From assembly GCA_036346205.1 (NCBI GenBank), contig JARFJB010001664.1, forward strand, positions 1,222,001 to 1,286,000: a stretch of DNA of 64,000 nt, in the 5' to 3' direction. Below the pieces are notes generated by a model, which saw only the letters and a list, made by a program, of their open reading frames with translations, did no database searches and had not been told where the DNA came from. Source of the stretch: Vesta saturnalis. Taxonomy: Eukaryota > Arthropoda > Insecta > Coleoptera > Lampyridae. Each line of letters starts with the position of its first letter. The first letter of the stretch is position 1. Made by a program: the position numbers and the translations under genes. Positions 1-11,644 of the stretch are shown in pieces.

Positions 1-2
1 AA

Positions 3-859
3 AATATTGAAAGAGTTAGAACTGCGTTTACGAGAAGTCCTAAAAGCTCTGCTAATCGACAAACCCTTATCCTAGGAATATCAAAGGGAAGCTTAGATCG
101 AATTCTTCAAAGGGATTTAAAATTTCATCCCTATAAATACCAAATGGCACAGCACCTTAGCAATCAAGATAAAGAAGCAAGGTTAGCATTTTGTCAAGAA
201 TTTTTGGATTTACATCAAAGAGCAATTCACAGTCTCCTAATGAGCGACGAAACAAATTTTTATTTGAACGGGATGGTTAATAAACAGAATTTTAGATACT
301 GGTCAAATGAAAACCCTCGTGAAATCTTTACACAGAACCTCCATAATGCAAAAGTTGTTGTGTGGTGTGGAGTAGGATTTTTGATATTATTGGTCCATAT
401 TTTTTTGGGGATGAAAATAACCGCGCTGTAACAGTAACATCCGAGCGCTACGTAAACATGCTAGAGACATTCCTCATTCCAGAATTAAATAGACGAGGAT
501 TACTAAACAATGCCTTACTGTTCCAACAAGATGGGGCAACAGCTCATACCGCCAGAAACTCAATGAGTGTTCTGCGAGAAATTTTTAATGGCAAACTCAT
601 TTCTCGATTCGGAGATTTGCCTTGGACTTCGAGGTCCCCCCACTTAACGGCACCCGATTTTTTCCTGTGGGGATATTTAAAGGCCAAAGTGTTTGCGAGT
701 CGTCCAGGTACAATCGAGGAACTCAAAGTCAAAATTCGTGAAGAAGTTGAAGGAATAGACGAAGGTTTGCTACGCCGTGTAATGAACCACTTTTATCTAA
801 TATTGAAAAAAGTTGGTGAAGGTCATTTAGAAGACGTGATTTTTAAAAGTCAGAATTAA
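3..859 (+). pseudogene. mariner-like (IS630/Tc1/mariner, DD41D-type) transposase, left-truncated, frameshifted
   Basis: This is the catalytic part of a cut-and-paste DNA transposase; its start lies left of the window. The reading frame is open from base 3 to about 380, then continues in another frame from about 362 to the stop at 857-859, so there is one frameshift near 370-380. Visible order: helix-turn-helix region (GISKGSLDRIL), first catalytic Asp in MSDETNFY, WCGV, IIGPYFF, second Asp in FQQDGATAHTA, third Asp in APDFFLWGYLK. I count 41 residues between the second and third Asp. All three Asp are present; the usual SPDL is SPHL here. No ATG lies between base 3 and 144 in this frame, so a start cannot be chosen. 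It is a disabled copy. The family assignment is sure; the subfamily rests on spacing only. Confidence 0.85.
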
Positions 860-994
860 ATTAGCCAAATATTTATAAGTTATCATAAATCCCAAAGAGT
901 TAGATGTAATTTAGTATAATAAATAGTTTGTTTTGTTAACTACAAATATTTTAATTCAAATATTAAAGTGGGTAGCCCATTATGGGGAACCCTG
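860..994 (+). mobile_element. 3' flank and right terminus of the first mariner-like transposon
   Basis: Non-coding tail after the transposase stop, ending in TATGGGGAACCCTG followed by TATA. A run like this next to TA is what a right terminal inverted repeat with a TA target duplication looks like. The left terminus is outside the window, so the repeat cannot be matched. Confidence 0.5.
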
Positions 995-1289
995 TATAAC
1001 TATGTTGATGGCAGCCATCCGTTACAGGAGTATCTCCGTTGGGCACCACACTGCACGTATGCTCAGTTACTTGCATCACGCCCACGCATATCTACTGAAA
1101 CGGAAGTGAAAAGAACCTTTTGCACTTGTACTAAATCAAAATGTTTTATCCCTAGAGAAATCATATTTCCTAATAATGCAATTGTATATGTCTTTCTTTA
1201 TGCAGGAAATAAATACACTAATGTATCGTATTCCTTTTTTGGTTTCTAGAGTGTGTATCAGCTAAGCGTAAAGTAAGGTGAATAAATAG
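995..1289. other. unique intergenic DNA, nothing recognised
   Basis: No domain, splice pattern or repeat is visible. The open frame at 968-1249 starts inside the transposon end and resembles nothing I know. Confidence 0.4.
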
Positions 1290-1611
1290 GATACACAGGT
1301 AGCGTTCAGTGCGTGGTCATAACAAATGACCTTGCTAATGCATGAGATGACTGACCTGAATTGTGTAAGCTTTTGGGACCTCGAGGAAGTAGGGCATGCG
1401 AGTGGCCTTCACGGTGTGTGAACTTGGTAAAGCAGGCCACTGTTATATAACCTTGGGCGTGTGGGGCTTTGTGAAAGTAGGTCAGACACCGCAATTATGC
1501 GACCTTGGTCAGGTGGTAGCCTTGATAAAGTCGTAAGCTTGGAAATGTGGGACCTTGGAAATGAGGTGTGTTCCAGAAGTCTTCAAACTTACCTACTGCC
1601 TTTTATTAAAG
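1290..1611. repeat. cluster of degenerate GACCTTG-type motifs
   Basis: About nine imperfect copies of a (G)ACCTTGG-like word occur at roughly 25-40 base spacing (for example near 1328, 1377, 1500, 1552), joined by GT-rich DNA. It resembles the TGACCTTGA motif field in the arms of the giant inverted-repeat element at 35-62 kb, but copies here are weaker. It directly abuts the satellite that follows. Confidence 0.4.
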
Positions 1612-4600
1612 AGGTATGGATTTGATTTAGGTTACAGCTTGCAAAAACCAACGTTTTTTTCAAAAATACTGACCTGATTACAACTTTAAAAAATCATTTC
1701 AAAAGTACTGGCGTGTTTTAAGCTACAGCTTTAAAAAAACAACCTTCATATTTTGGCTTTATTTAAGTTACAGCTTTCATAAACCAACTTTCAGTTCCAA
1801 AATACTGGCTTGATTTAACGTACAGATAGTAGAACCATCTTTGATTTCAAAAATACTGTTTTGATTTAAGTTACAGCTTGCAATACTCAAATTTGATTTC
1901 AAAAATACTGCTGTGTTTTAACTTACAGCTTGAAGACCCAACTTTCATTTAAAGAATACTGTCTTGACTTAAGTTACAGGCTGCATAAACCAAATTGCTT
2001 TTAAAGATTGTGGGTTTGATTTAGGTTACAGCTTTCAAAAACCTACTTGTGTTTCGAAAATACTGACTTGATTTAACTTACAGTCTTGAAAAACCAACCA
2101 TCATTTCAAAGGTACTGCAAAAATCAACTTTCATATCAAAAATACTGGCTTCGTTTAAGTTACCAACCAACTTTCAAAAACACGGGCCTTATTTAATTCA
2201 CAGCTTGGAAAAACCAACTTTCATGTCATAGATGATGCTTTGATTTAGGTTAACAGCTTACAAAACCCAATTTACATTTAAAAAATACTGCTTTGATTTA
2301 ACTTGCAGCTTGGAAAAACCAACTTGAATATAAAATTTACTTTTTTGATTTAAGTTACAGCTTGCAAAAATCAATGTTCATTTCAAAAATACTGGTTTGA
2401 TTTAAGTTACAGCTCACAAAAACCAATTCTCGGTTCAAAAATACTACTTTTATTTAATTTGCAGCTTGAAGAAACAGCTTTTATTTAAAAATACTGGCTT
2501 AATTTGAGTTACAGTTTTGAAAAACCAACTTTCATTTCACAAATACTACTTTGGTTTAACTTACAGCTTCAAGAACCAACCTTCGTTTAAAAAATACTGC
2601 CTTGACTTAAGTTACAAGTTGAAAAAGTCAACTTTCATTAAAAAAGTGTCGCTTTGATTTGAGTTACAGATTGCAAAAACTAACCTTTGTTTTTAAAATA
2701 TTGACTTAATTTAACGTACAGCTTGGAATAACCAACGTTCATTTCAAACATATTGGGGTTTTTTAAGTTACGGCTCGCAAAAGCTTACTTTCATTTCAAA
2801 AATACTGCTTAGATCTAAGTTACAGGTTGCAAAAATGAACTTTTATTTAAAAAATACTGGCTTGACTTCGGCTACAGTTTGCAACAACCAACTTTACTTT
2901 TAAAAATACAGGTTTGATTTAACTTACGGTTTGGAATAATCAGCTTTAATGTGAAAGATACTGCTTCGATTTTAGTTACAGCTTATTTAAACCAACTTTC
3001 ATTTCAAAAATACTGGCTTCATTTAAGTTACAATTTGAAAAAACCAACTTACTTTTCAAAAATACTGCTTAGATTTAAGTTAGTTTGCAAAAATGTACCT
3101 TCATTTTAATCATACTGGCTTGATCAAAGCTACAGCTTGCAACAACCAACCTTGGTTTCCAAAATACGGGTTTTATTTAACTTATAGTCTGGAAAAACCA
3201 ATTTTCATTTCAAAAATACCATTTTGCTTTAAGTACTGCTTGCAAAGGATAATTTTCTTTTCAAAAATACCGACTTGATTTAACTTAAAGCTTGGATAAA
3301 CCAACCTTCATTTCAAAAATACTGGCTTCATTTAAGTTACAGTTTGCAAAAATCAATAATTTTTAAGACATACTGACTTGATTTCAATTACAGCTTGAAA
3401 AAATCAACTTTCATTTCAAAAATGCTGTCTTTATTTAAATTACTGCTTGCATATTCCAACTTTCATTTCAAAAACACTGACTTACTTTAAGTTAACGCTT
3501 GCAAAAGTCAACCTTCATTTCAAAAATACTGACATGATTTAAGTTACAGTTTCCAAAGACTAACTTTCATTACACAAATACTGCTTTGGGATTAAATCAC
3601 AGCTTGCGAAAATCAACTTTCGTTTAAAAAGTTCTAGTGTGGTGTAAGTTACAGCTTACAAAAGCCAACCTAAATTTCAAAAGTACTGGCTTGATTAAGG
3701 TTACCGTTTGCGAAGACTAACATTTATTTCAAAAGTACTGCTTTGATTTAAGTTCCAGCTTGCAAAAACCAACCTTTCATTTTAAAAATTCCGGCTTGAT
3801 TTAACTTACAACTCAGAAAAACCAACATTCATTTCAAAAATACTGCCTAGTTTAAGTTAAAGCTTGCAAATTTTGACCCTCATTTATAAAACACTGGCTT
3901 GATTTATGTTACAGCTTTCAATGACCAACTTTACTTTCAAAATATCTGCTTTGATTTAAGTTACAGCTTGCAAAAACCAATCTTCATTTCAAAAATGATG
4001 GCTTGATATAAGTTTCAGCTAAGAAAAATCAACTTTTATTTCAAAAATACTACCTTTACTTAAGTTACAGCTTGCAAAATCAAACTTTCATTTCAAAAAT
4101 TGGGGCTTGATTTAACTTACAGCAACAAACTTTCATGTCAAAAATACTGCTTTTATTTAAGTTACAGCTTGCAAAGCCAACTTTCATTTCAAAAATACTT
4201 CTATGGTTTAAATTACGATTTGAAAAAATGAACTTTCGTTTCAAAAGTACTAGTTCGATTTAAGTTACAGTTTTCAAAAGCTAACTTTCATATCAAAAAT
4301 TCGGGTTTGTTTTAACTTACAGCTTGGAAAAACCAACTTTCCCTTAAATAATTCGAGATTAATTTAACTTACGTCTTAGAAAAGCCAACTTTTATTTCAA
4401 GAATACTGGCTTGATTGAACTTACAGCTTGGATAAATAAACTTTCATTTTAAAAATGCTGTTACGGCTTGCGTATTCTAACTTGCATTTGAAAATTATTG
4501 ACTTGATTTAAGTTAGAGCTTGCAAAAGGCAACCTTCGCTTCAAAAGCACTGATTTGGTTTGAGTTACAGTTTGCAAAAACTAACTTCCATTTCAGATAT

Positions 4601-4925
4601 GCTGATTTTATTTAAGTGACAGCTTGCAAAAACAAACATTCATTTCGAATGTACTGGTTTGATTTAAGTTCTAGCTTGCAAAAACCAACTTTCATTTTAA
4701 AAATACCGACTTGATTTAACTTACAGGAGGGAAAAACTAACTTTTATTTCGGAAACGTTGACTTGATTTAACTTACAGCTTGGAAAAACCAGCCTTCATT
4801 TCAAAAATACTGGTTTGATTTAAGCTAAAGCTTGTAAAATCCAGCCTTCATTTAAAAAATACTTGCTACATTTAAATTAGAACTTGCAAAGACCAACTTT
4901 CATTTTTTAAAAAATACTTTGATTT
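1612..4925. repeat. satellite array, about 52-53 bp unit, roughly 60 copies
   Basis: The stretch is built from a diverged unit whose core reads TTTAAGTTACAGCTTGCAAA and ends in TTTCAAAAATACTGG. The unit is about 52-53 bp, and 3.3 kb gives roughly 60 copies. Neighbouring copies differ by several substitutions and short indels, so the array is old or not homogenised. There is no coding potential; the short open frames in it are chance. Confidence 0.9.
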
Positions 4926-4932
4926 AAGACCC

Positions 4933-5010
4933 AATAAGGGGCGAAAACCCGAGAACAGGTTCTGTAGTCCTATATCTGTCTGATGAGACAACCTGTGGGC
5001 GCCCTTTATT
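4933..5010. other. imperfect inverted repeat (hairpin) at the end of the satellite
   Basis: AATAAGGGGCG at the left can pair with CGCCCTTTATT at the right, and inside it ACAGGTT pairs with AACCTGT. On the minus strand the right arm supplies an AATAAA just downstream of the takeout-like gene, so the hairpin overlaps its likely polyadenylation signal. Confidence 0.5.
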
Positions 5011-5149
5011 AAAATGCTATTTCAAATTTCCCGGCAAAACCAAGGGCACTTCTCATATGAAATTTGTAAATTCATTACAAAATCACAATCAGTAAAAAAT
5101 TTAACCTGTTGAACATGTTATATTTTACTTTTCGGTATTTTACTTACAC

Positions 5150-6182
5150 TTATATTGGAAATAAAACATTGTATGGAATAAGAGCAAAAATTGAATTCGC
5201 TGCATGTTTATACCCTGCTGAATACATTGTACCATATTTTTCCTTTATCATACCTATAATACTTCTCCAGTTATCGTTAAAATGTTTGGTAAGAATTTCC
5301 CCGATTTCAGGCTCTTCTGATATATACAAAAACTCGAAAAACTCAGCGCTAATGTCGAACATTGTAATATTTTTTACAATAATGTAGTCAAAATCGCCAT
5401 TATTTGTTATATCGCCTTCCAAATAAACTTTTGTTGTTAATACCTCTTTAAAATGCTTATTATTAAAAATGAAATGTTTCTGTATTTTATCTTACTTGTA
5501 TTTCCTTCCATTCTTCCCGTACTGCTAATATCTATTGCGTCAAACATTGCATTTTTATAAACATATTTGGCTATTATTCTTACATGAGGAACTTGTACAT
5601 CCAAAATAAGAGAAAATCTTGCATCACCTACATCGGACCTGCAAAGAGGGTTTGATACAATTTGGATTGTGTTGTGATAATGTAGCTTACGTGACTTGCT
5701 TCACTTCAGCCAACGTAGTGAAACTGAATTCTATATGAGTATATGTTTGGTCAAAGTTCAGGGGTGGTTGCGACTTGACCGTCCATTTGGGAAATTTGAT
5801 CGGTTCCAGTGAGGGAACTCCATATTCAGACAAATCTAAAATATTTTTTATTGATTTTCTAGGACCGAAGTCGAAAAAAGATAAATATTAATTTTTGTGT
5901 TCAATTCTACTTTACTATATACGTTTGCAAACACACTCACTAAGGGAATATCATAATAAATTTAATTTTACGCACCTCTCCTAAACACCCTAAAAGCATC
6001 ATTAATAGCGATTTTTAAACAATCGTTAAGGTGTGGATCTGATCTTGAACACAATTTAAGTTGAGCTAAAATAAATTCAAATATTCAGAAGAAATTAAGA
6101 TCTGCATAAACTTACATGTTAAATTTTTCCATCCAGTAGTAGCGTAGATTTGGGCAAAGAGTATTATAGTTAAATGTTTCAT
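5150..6182 (-). CDS. takeout/JHBP-family secreted protein, five exons
   Basis: Predicted exons on the minus strand: 6182-6116, 6065-5976, 5835-5691, 5638-5496 and 5445-5150. All four introns have GT-AG ends and phases agree, giving 224 residues with no stop. The start ATG (6182) opens a hydrophobic signal peptide (MKHLTIILFAQIYA). Exon 2 gives the two-cysteine N-terminus of the family (LCSRSDPHLNDC; Cys28 and Cys38). Exon 3 has YGVPSLEPIKFP. Exon 5 has FNDNWRSI and ends IPYNVLFPI, as in the alpha-wrap fold. Family members bind small hydrophobic ligands such as juvenile hormone or odorants in haemolymph or sensory tissue; the ligand here is unknown. An AATAAA lies at about 5009-5004. It sits between two satellites, so a recent pseudogene is possible, but nothing is broken. 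Confidence 0.85.
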
Positions 6183-6200
6183 TTTTGTACCGTCTGTGAC

Positions 6201-6229
6201 ACTGCAAAATATAAAACCTTGTTTATATA
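6201..6229 (-). promoter_or_regulatory. core promoter of the takeout-like gene (TATA box and initiator-like site)
   Basis: On the minus strand TATATAAA (6229-6222) lies about 26 bases before GCAGT (near 6205-6201), close to the arthropod initiator TCAGT. The first ATG follows about 20 bases later. Spacing is right for a TATA plus initiator promoter. Inferred from sequence only. Confidence 0.55.
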
Positions 6230-6527
6230 CTATGTACAGAAAGGATATTAACAATGAGAGTTTCCCATGGTAACAAAAATAAATTGTTTACTTGATAGTT
6301 TTAACCACGAAAGATAACCATCTCTTATACTGTTATCATAAATCTCCCGACTACATTATGCCAAAATTGCAAAATATAAAACCTTGTTTATGTATTAAAT
6401 TAATCACAATTAAAACATACTAAAAATCGGTGTTTCCCATGGTAACAAAAAAAATATGCTTCTTGATAGTTTTTAATCAAACATACGAACAATAACCTTT
6501 TCTTATACTGTTATCATAAATCACACG
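6202..6527. repeat. direct duplication of about 165 bp upstream of the takeout-like gene
   Basis: Two diverged direct copies share GCAAAATATAAAACCTTGTT, TTTCCCATGGTAACAAAAA and CTTATACTGTTATCATAAAT (first copy about 6203-6345, second about 6367-6523). The copy nearer the gene contains the promoter; the other could be a duplicated promoter or enhancer, but its TATA word is altered. Confidence 0.7.
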
Positions 6528-6973
6528 TCCAAGAAAATATACGTATAAAGAAGTTAAAATAACTTTGTATAAATAATTTACGTCCATTAATCCAATATTT
6601 TCACCGAACACAGTTCGGTAAATGAATTCGATGCATGCGTGCGTGCGTGCGAGCGTGCGTGAGTGCGAGCGTGTGTGTTTGTGTTTGTGTTTGTGTTTGT
6701 GTTTGTGTTTGTGTTTGCGTTTGTGTTTGTGTTTGTGTTTGTGTTTGTGTTTGTGTTTCTGTTTGTGTTTGTGTTTGTGTTTGCGGTTGAGGTTGCGGTT
6801 GCGTTTGCGTTTGCGTTTGCGTTTGCGTTTGCGTTTGCGCTTGCGTTTGCGTTTGCGTTTGCGTTTGCGTTTGCGTTTGCGTTTGCGTTTGCGTTTGCGT
6901 TTGCGTTTGCGTTTGCGTTTGCGTTTGCGTTTGCGTTTGCGTTTGCGTTTGCGTTTGCGTTTGCGTTTGCGTT

Positions 6974-7060
6974 TGCGGTTGCGTTTGCGTTTGTTTTTGT
7001 GTCTGTTTCAGTGTCTGTGTGTTTGTGTGTGTGTTTCTGTGTCTGTTTCTGTGTCTGTGT
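6974..7060. repeat. junction module of the hexanucleotide array, copy 1
   Basis: A non-simple segment between a GCGTTT block and a GTGTCT block, with the landmark TGTGTCTGTTTCAGTGTCTG. It recurs at 7615-7700 and 9031-9110 in the same order and context, so it marks a higher-order unit. Confidence 0.8.
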
Positions 7061-7614
7061 CTGTGTCTGCGTCTGCGTCTGTGCCTGTGCCTGTGTCTGT
7101 GTCTGTGTCTGTGTCTGTGTCTGTGTCTGTGTCTGTGTCTGTGTCTATCTGTGTCTGTGTCTGTGTCTGTGTCTGTGTCTGTGTGCGTGTTTGTGTTTGT
7201 TTGTGTTTGTGTTTGTGTTTGTGTTTGTGTTTGTGTTTGTGTTTGTGTTTGTGTTTGTGTTTGTGTTTGTGTTTGTGTTTGTGTTTGTGTTTGTGTTTGT
7301 GTTTGTGTTTGTGTTTGTGTTTGTGTTTGTGTTTGTGTTTCTGTTTGTGTTTGTGTTTGTGTTTGCGTTTGCGTTTGCGTTTGCGTTTGCGTTTGCGTTT
7401 GCGTTTGCGTTTGCGTTTGCGTTGCGGTTGCGTTGCGTTGCGTTTACGTTTGCGTTTGCGTTTGCGTTTGCGTTTGCGTTTGCGTTTCGTTTGCGTTTGC
7501 GTTTGCGTTTGCGTTGGTTTGCGTTTGCGTTTGCGTTTGCGTTTGCGTTTGCGTTTGCGTTTGCGTTGGTTTGCGTTTGCGTTTGCGTTTTCGTTTGCGT
7601 TTGCGTTTGCGTTT

Positions 7615-7700
7615 GCGGTTGCGTTTGCGTTTGTTTATGTGTCTGTTTCAATGTCTGTGTGTGTATGTGTCTGTGTCCGTTTCTGTGTCTGTGTCTGTGT
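7615..7700. repeat. junction module of the hexanucleotide array, copy 2
   Basis: Landmark TTATGTGTCTGTTTCAATGT followed by CTGTGTGTGTATGTG. Copies 2 and 3 are nearly identical to each other and differ from copy 1 by a few bases. Confidence 0.8.
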
Positions 7701-9030
7701 CTGTGTCTGTGTCTGTGCCTGTGTCTGTGTCTGTGTCTCTGTCTGTGTCTGTGTCTGTGTCTGTGTCTGTGTCTGTGTCTGTGTCTGTGTCTGTGTCTGT
7801 GTCTGTGTCTGTGTCTGTGTCTGGGTCTGTGTCTGTGTCTGTATCTGTTTCTGTGTCCGTGTCCGTGTCCGTGTCCGTGTCCGTGTCCGTGTCCGTGTCC
7901 GTGTCCGTGTCCGTGTCCGTGTCCGTGTCCGTGTCCGTGTCGTGTCCGTGTCGTGTCCGTGTGGTGTCGTGTCCTTGCCGTGTCCTTGTCGTGTCGTGTC
8001 CGTGTATCGTGTCCGTGTCCGTGTCCGTGTCCGTGTCCGTGTCCGTGTCTGTCCGTGTCCGTGTCGTGTCCGTGTCCGTGTCGTGTCCGTGTCGTGTCTG
8101 TCCGTGTCGTGCCGTGTCCGTGTCTGTGTCGTGTCCGTGTCGTGTCCGTGTCCGTGTCCTGTGTCGTGTCCGTGTCCGTGTCTGTGTCCGTGTCCGTGTC
8201 CGTGTCTGTGTCTGTGTCTGTGTCTGTCGTGTCGTGTCTGTGTCTGTGTCCGTGTCCGTGTCGTGTCTGTCGTGTCGTGTCCGTGTCTGTCGTGTCCGTG
8301 TCGTGTCGTGTCCGTGTCCGTGTCGTGTCCGTGTCCTGTGTCGTGTCGTGTCCGTGTCCGTCTGTGTCGTGTCCGTGTCCGTGTCCGTGTCCGTGTCGTG
8401 TCCGTCCGTGTCGTGTCTGTGTCGTGTCTGTGTCGTGTCTGTGTCCGTGTCGTGTCGTGTCTCGTGTCGTGTCTGTGTCGTGTCCGTGTCGTGTCTGTGT
8501 CGTGTCCGTGTCTGTCGTGTCGTGTCGTGTCGTGTCGTGTGTCTGTGTCTGTCGTGTCCGTGTCGTGTCCGTGTCCGTGTCGTGTCGTGTCCGTGTCGTG
8601 TCTGTCGTTCCGTGTCTGTGTCTGTGTCTGTCCGTGTCTGTGTCTGTCGTTCGTGTCCGTGTCCGTGTCTGTGTCCGTGTCCGTGTCGTGTCGTGTCTGT
8701 GTCGTGTCCTGTGTCTGTGTCTGTGTCGTGTCGTGTGTGTGTCTGTTCGTGTCGTTTGTCGTGTTGTGTTTGTCGTTTGTCGTTTGTCGTTTGCGTTTGC
8801 GTTTCGTCGTTTGCGTTTGCGTTTGCGTTTGCGTTTGCGTGGTTGCGTTGCGTTTGCGTTTGCGTTTGCGTTTGCGTTTGCGTTTGCGTTTGCGTTTGCG
8901 TTTGCGTTTGCGTTTGCGTTTGCGTTTGCGTTTGCGTTTGCGTTTGCGTTTGCGTTTGCGTTTGCGTTTGCGTTTGCGTTTGCGTTTGCGTTTGCGTTTG
9001 CGTTTCGTTTGCGTTTGCGTTTGCGTTTTG

Positions 9031-9110
9031 CGGTTGCGTTTGCGTTTGTTTATGTGTCTGTTTCAATGTCTGTGTGTGTATGTGTCTGTGTCGTTTCTGT
9101 GTCTGTGTCT
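9031..9110. repeat. junction module of the hexanucleotide array, copy 3
   Basis: Same landmark as copy 2, with one base missing after GTGTCTGTGTC. It again separates a GCGTTT block from a GTGTCT block. Confidence 0.8.
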
Positions 9111-11643
9111 GTGTCTGTGTCTGTGTCTGTGCCTGTGTCTGTGTCTGTGTCTTGTCTGTGTCTGTGTCTGTGTCTGTGTCTGTGTCTGTGTCTGTGTCGT
9201 GCTGTCTGTGTCTGTGTGTGTCTGTGTCTGTGTCTGGTCTGTGTCTGTGTCTGTATCTGGTCTGTCTGTGTCTGTGTCTGTGTCTGTGTCCGTGTCCGTG
9301 TCCGTGTCGTGTCGTGTCCGTGTCCGTGTCCGTGTCCGTGTCCGTGTCCGTGTCCGTGTCCGTGTCCGTGTCCGTGTGCGTGTCCGTGTCCTGTGCCCGT
9401 GTCCTTGTCCGTGTCCGTGTCCGTGTCAGTATCCGTGTCGTGTCCGTGTCCGTGTCCGTGTCGTGTCTGTGTCCGTGGTCCGTGTCCGTGTCCGTGTCCG
9501 TGTCTGTGTCTGTGTCTGTGTCCGTGTCCGTGTCGTGTCGTGTGTCTGTGTCCGTGTCGTGTCTGTGTCCGTGTCCGTGTCCGTGTCCGTGTCTGTGTCC
9601 GTGTCTGTGTCTGTGTCGTGTCTGTGTCCGTGTCCGTGTCTGTGTCTGTGTCCTGTGTCTGTGTCCGTGTCTGTGTCTGTGTCTGTGTCTGTGTCTGTGT
9701 CTGTGTCTGTGTCGTGTCGTGTCTGTGTCTGTGTCTGTGTCCGTGTTCGTGTCCGTGTCTGTGTCCGTGTCCGTGTCCGTGTCCTGTCGTGTCCGTGTCC
9801 GTGTCGTGTCCGTGTCCGTGTCGTGTCCTGCCGTGTCGTGTCCGTGTCGTGTCTGTGTCTGTGTCTGTGTCCGTGTCCGTGTCTGTGTCGTTCCGTGTCG
9901 TCTGTGTCCGTGTCGTGTCCGTGTCTGTGTCTCGTGTCTGTCTGTGTCGTGTCTGTCTGTGTCTGTGTCTGTGTCTGTGTCTGTGTCCGTGTCGTGTCGT
10001 GTCTGTGTCTGTGTCTGTGTCTGTTCGTCCGTGTCTGTGTCTGTGTCTGTGTCCGTGTTCGTGTCGTGTCTGTGTCTGTGTCGTGTCGTGTCGTGTCGTG
10101 TCTGTGTCTGTGTCTGTGTCGTGTCGTGTCGTGTCGTGTCGTGTCTCGTGTCCGTGTCGTGTCGTGTCGTGTCGTGTCGTGTCGTGTCGTGTCGTGTCGT
10201 GTCCGTGTCGTGTCGTGTTCGTGTCTGTGTCTGTGTCTGTGTCGTCTGTTCTGGTGTGCGTTTGTGTTTGCGGTTGCGTTGTCGTTTCGTTTGCGTTTGC
10301 GTTTGCGTTTGCGTTTGGTTTGCGTTTGTGTTTGCGTTTGGTTTGCGTTGCGTTTGCGTTTGCGTTTGCGTTTGCGTTTGCGTTTGCGTTTGCTTGCGTT
10401 TGCGTTTGCGTTTGCGTTTGCGTTTGCGTTTGCGTTTGCTTGGTTTGCGTTTGCGTTTGCGTTTGCGTTTGCGTTTGCGTTTGCGTTTGCGTTCGCTTCG
10501 CTTGCGTTTCGTTTGTTGTTGTTCGTTTCGTGTCTTTTGCCTGTTCCGTTTGGTCGGTCGTGTCCGTGTCCGTGTCCGTGTCCGTGTCCGTGCCCGTGCC
10601 CGTGTCCGTGTCCGTGTCCGTTTCTGTGTCCGTGTCCGTGTCCATCTCCGTGTCCGTGTTCCTGTCTGTGTCTCTGTCTGCGTGTGCGTTTATGTTTGCG
10701 TTCTTTGGTTTCGTTTCTGTTCGTTCTTCGTGTCTTTGCTGGTTTCTGTTTGTGTCGTGTTGCGTTTCCGTTTGTCGTTGTCGTTCGTTCGTTCGTTGCG
10801 TTTGGTTTCGTTTGCTTTCGTGTGCGTGTCGTTGTTCGTGTCCGTGTCCGTGTCGCATGTCGTGTCCGTGTCCGTGTCGTGTCCGTGTCCGTGTCTGGTT
10901 CGGTCCGTGTCCGTTGTCGTCGTCCGTTCCTGTGTCGCGTGTCCGTGTCCGTGTCGGTGTCCGTGTCCGTCGTCCGTGTCCGTGTCCGTGTCCGTGTCCG
11001 TGTCCGTGTCCGTGTCCGTGTCCGTGTCCGTGTCCGTGTCCGTGTCCGTTGTCCTGTGCGTGTCCGTGTCCGTGTCCGTGTCCCTGTCCATACGTGCTGT
11101 GTCCGTATCCTGGTTCGTGTAGTGTCTGTAAGTCTGCATAGTCTATGTCTGCTGTCTGTCGTTTGGGTACAATCATGTTGAGTGTCCTGTCGTGTTTGTT
11201 CTGTGTTGGTGTCCGTGTTCTGTACTGTGTCGTGTCGATAGGTCATGTCGTGCCCAATTAAGTGCCGGTGTCGTGTCTGTCCGTGTCCTGTGTCGTGTCT
11301 GTGTCTGTGTCTTAAGTGTCGGTGTGTGTTCGTTCCCCGTGTCTGTATCCGTGTCTGTGTCGTGTCGTGTCGTGTCGTGTGTTACGTTCGTGTACGTTGG
11401 TCCGGTACGTGTCTGTGTCCGCTGTCCGTTCCTCTGTCCGTGTCGTTGATTCGTGTCCTGTATCGGATCGTGTCGATGTCTGCGTGACGAATGTGTTTGC
11501 GGTTGGTTTGCGTTTTCGATTTGCGTTTGCTTTGCGTTTGCGTTTGCGTTTGCGTTTGTCGTTTGCGTTTGCGTTTGCGTTTGGCTTTGCGTTTGCGTTT
11601 GCTTTGCGTTTGCGTTTGCGTTTGCGTTTGCGTTTGCGTTTGC

Positions 11644-11644
<1 letters not shown>

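Noticed and set aside
4933..5010. Possible hammerhead ribozyme (CTGATGAG and CGAAAAC in one hairpin)
   Set aside because: In the only possible permutation the required stem II and stem III pairs do not form. Only the outer hairpin pairs.
6622..11181. A 1,519-codon plus-strand open frame and similarly long frames on both strands
   Set aside because: They consist of dipeptide repeats dictated by stop-free hexamers. Overlapping frames on both strands are equally open and no domain, splice or promoter supports translation.
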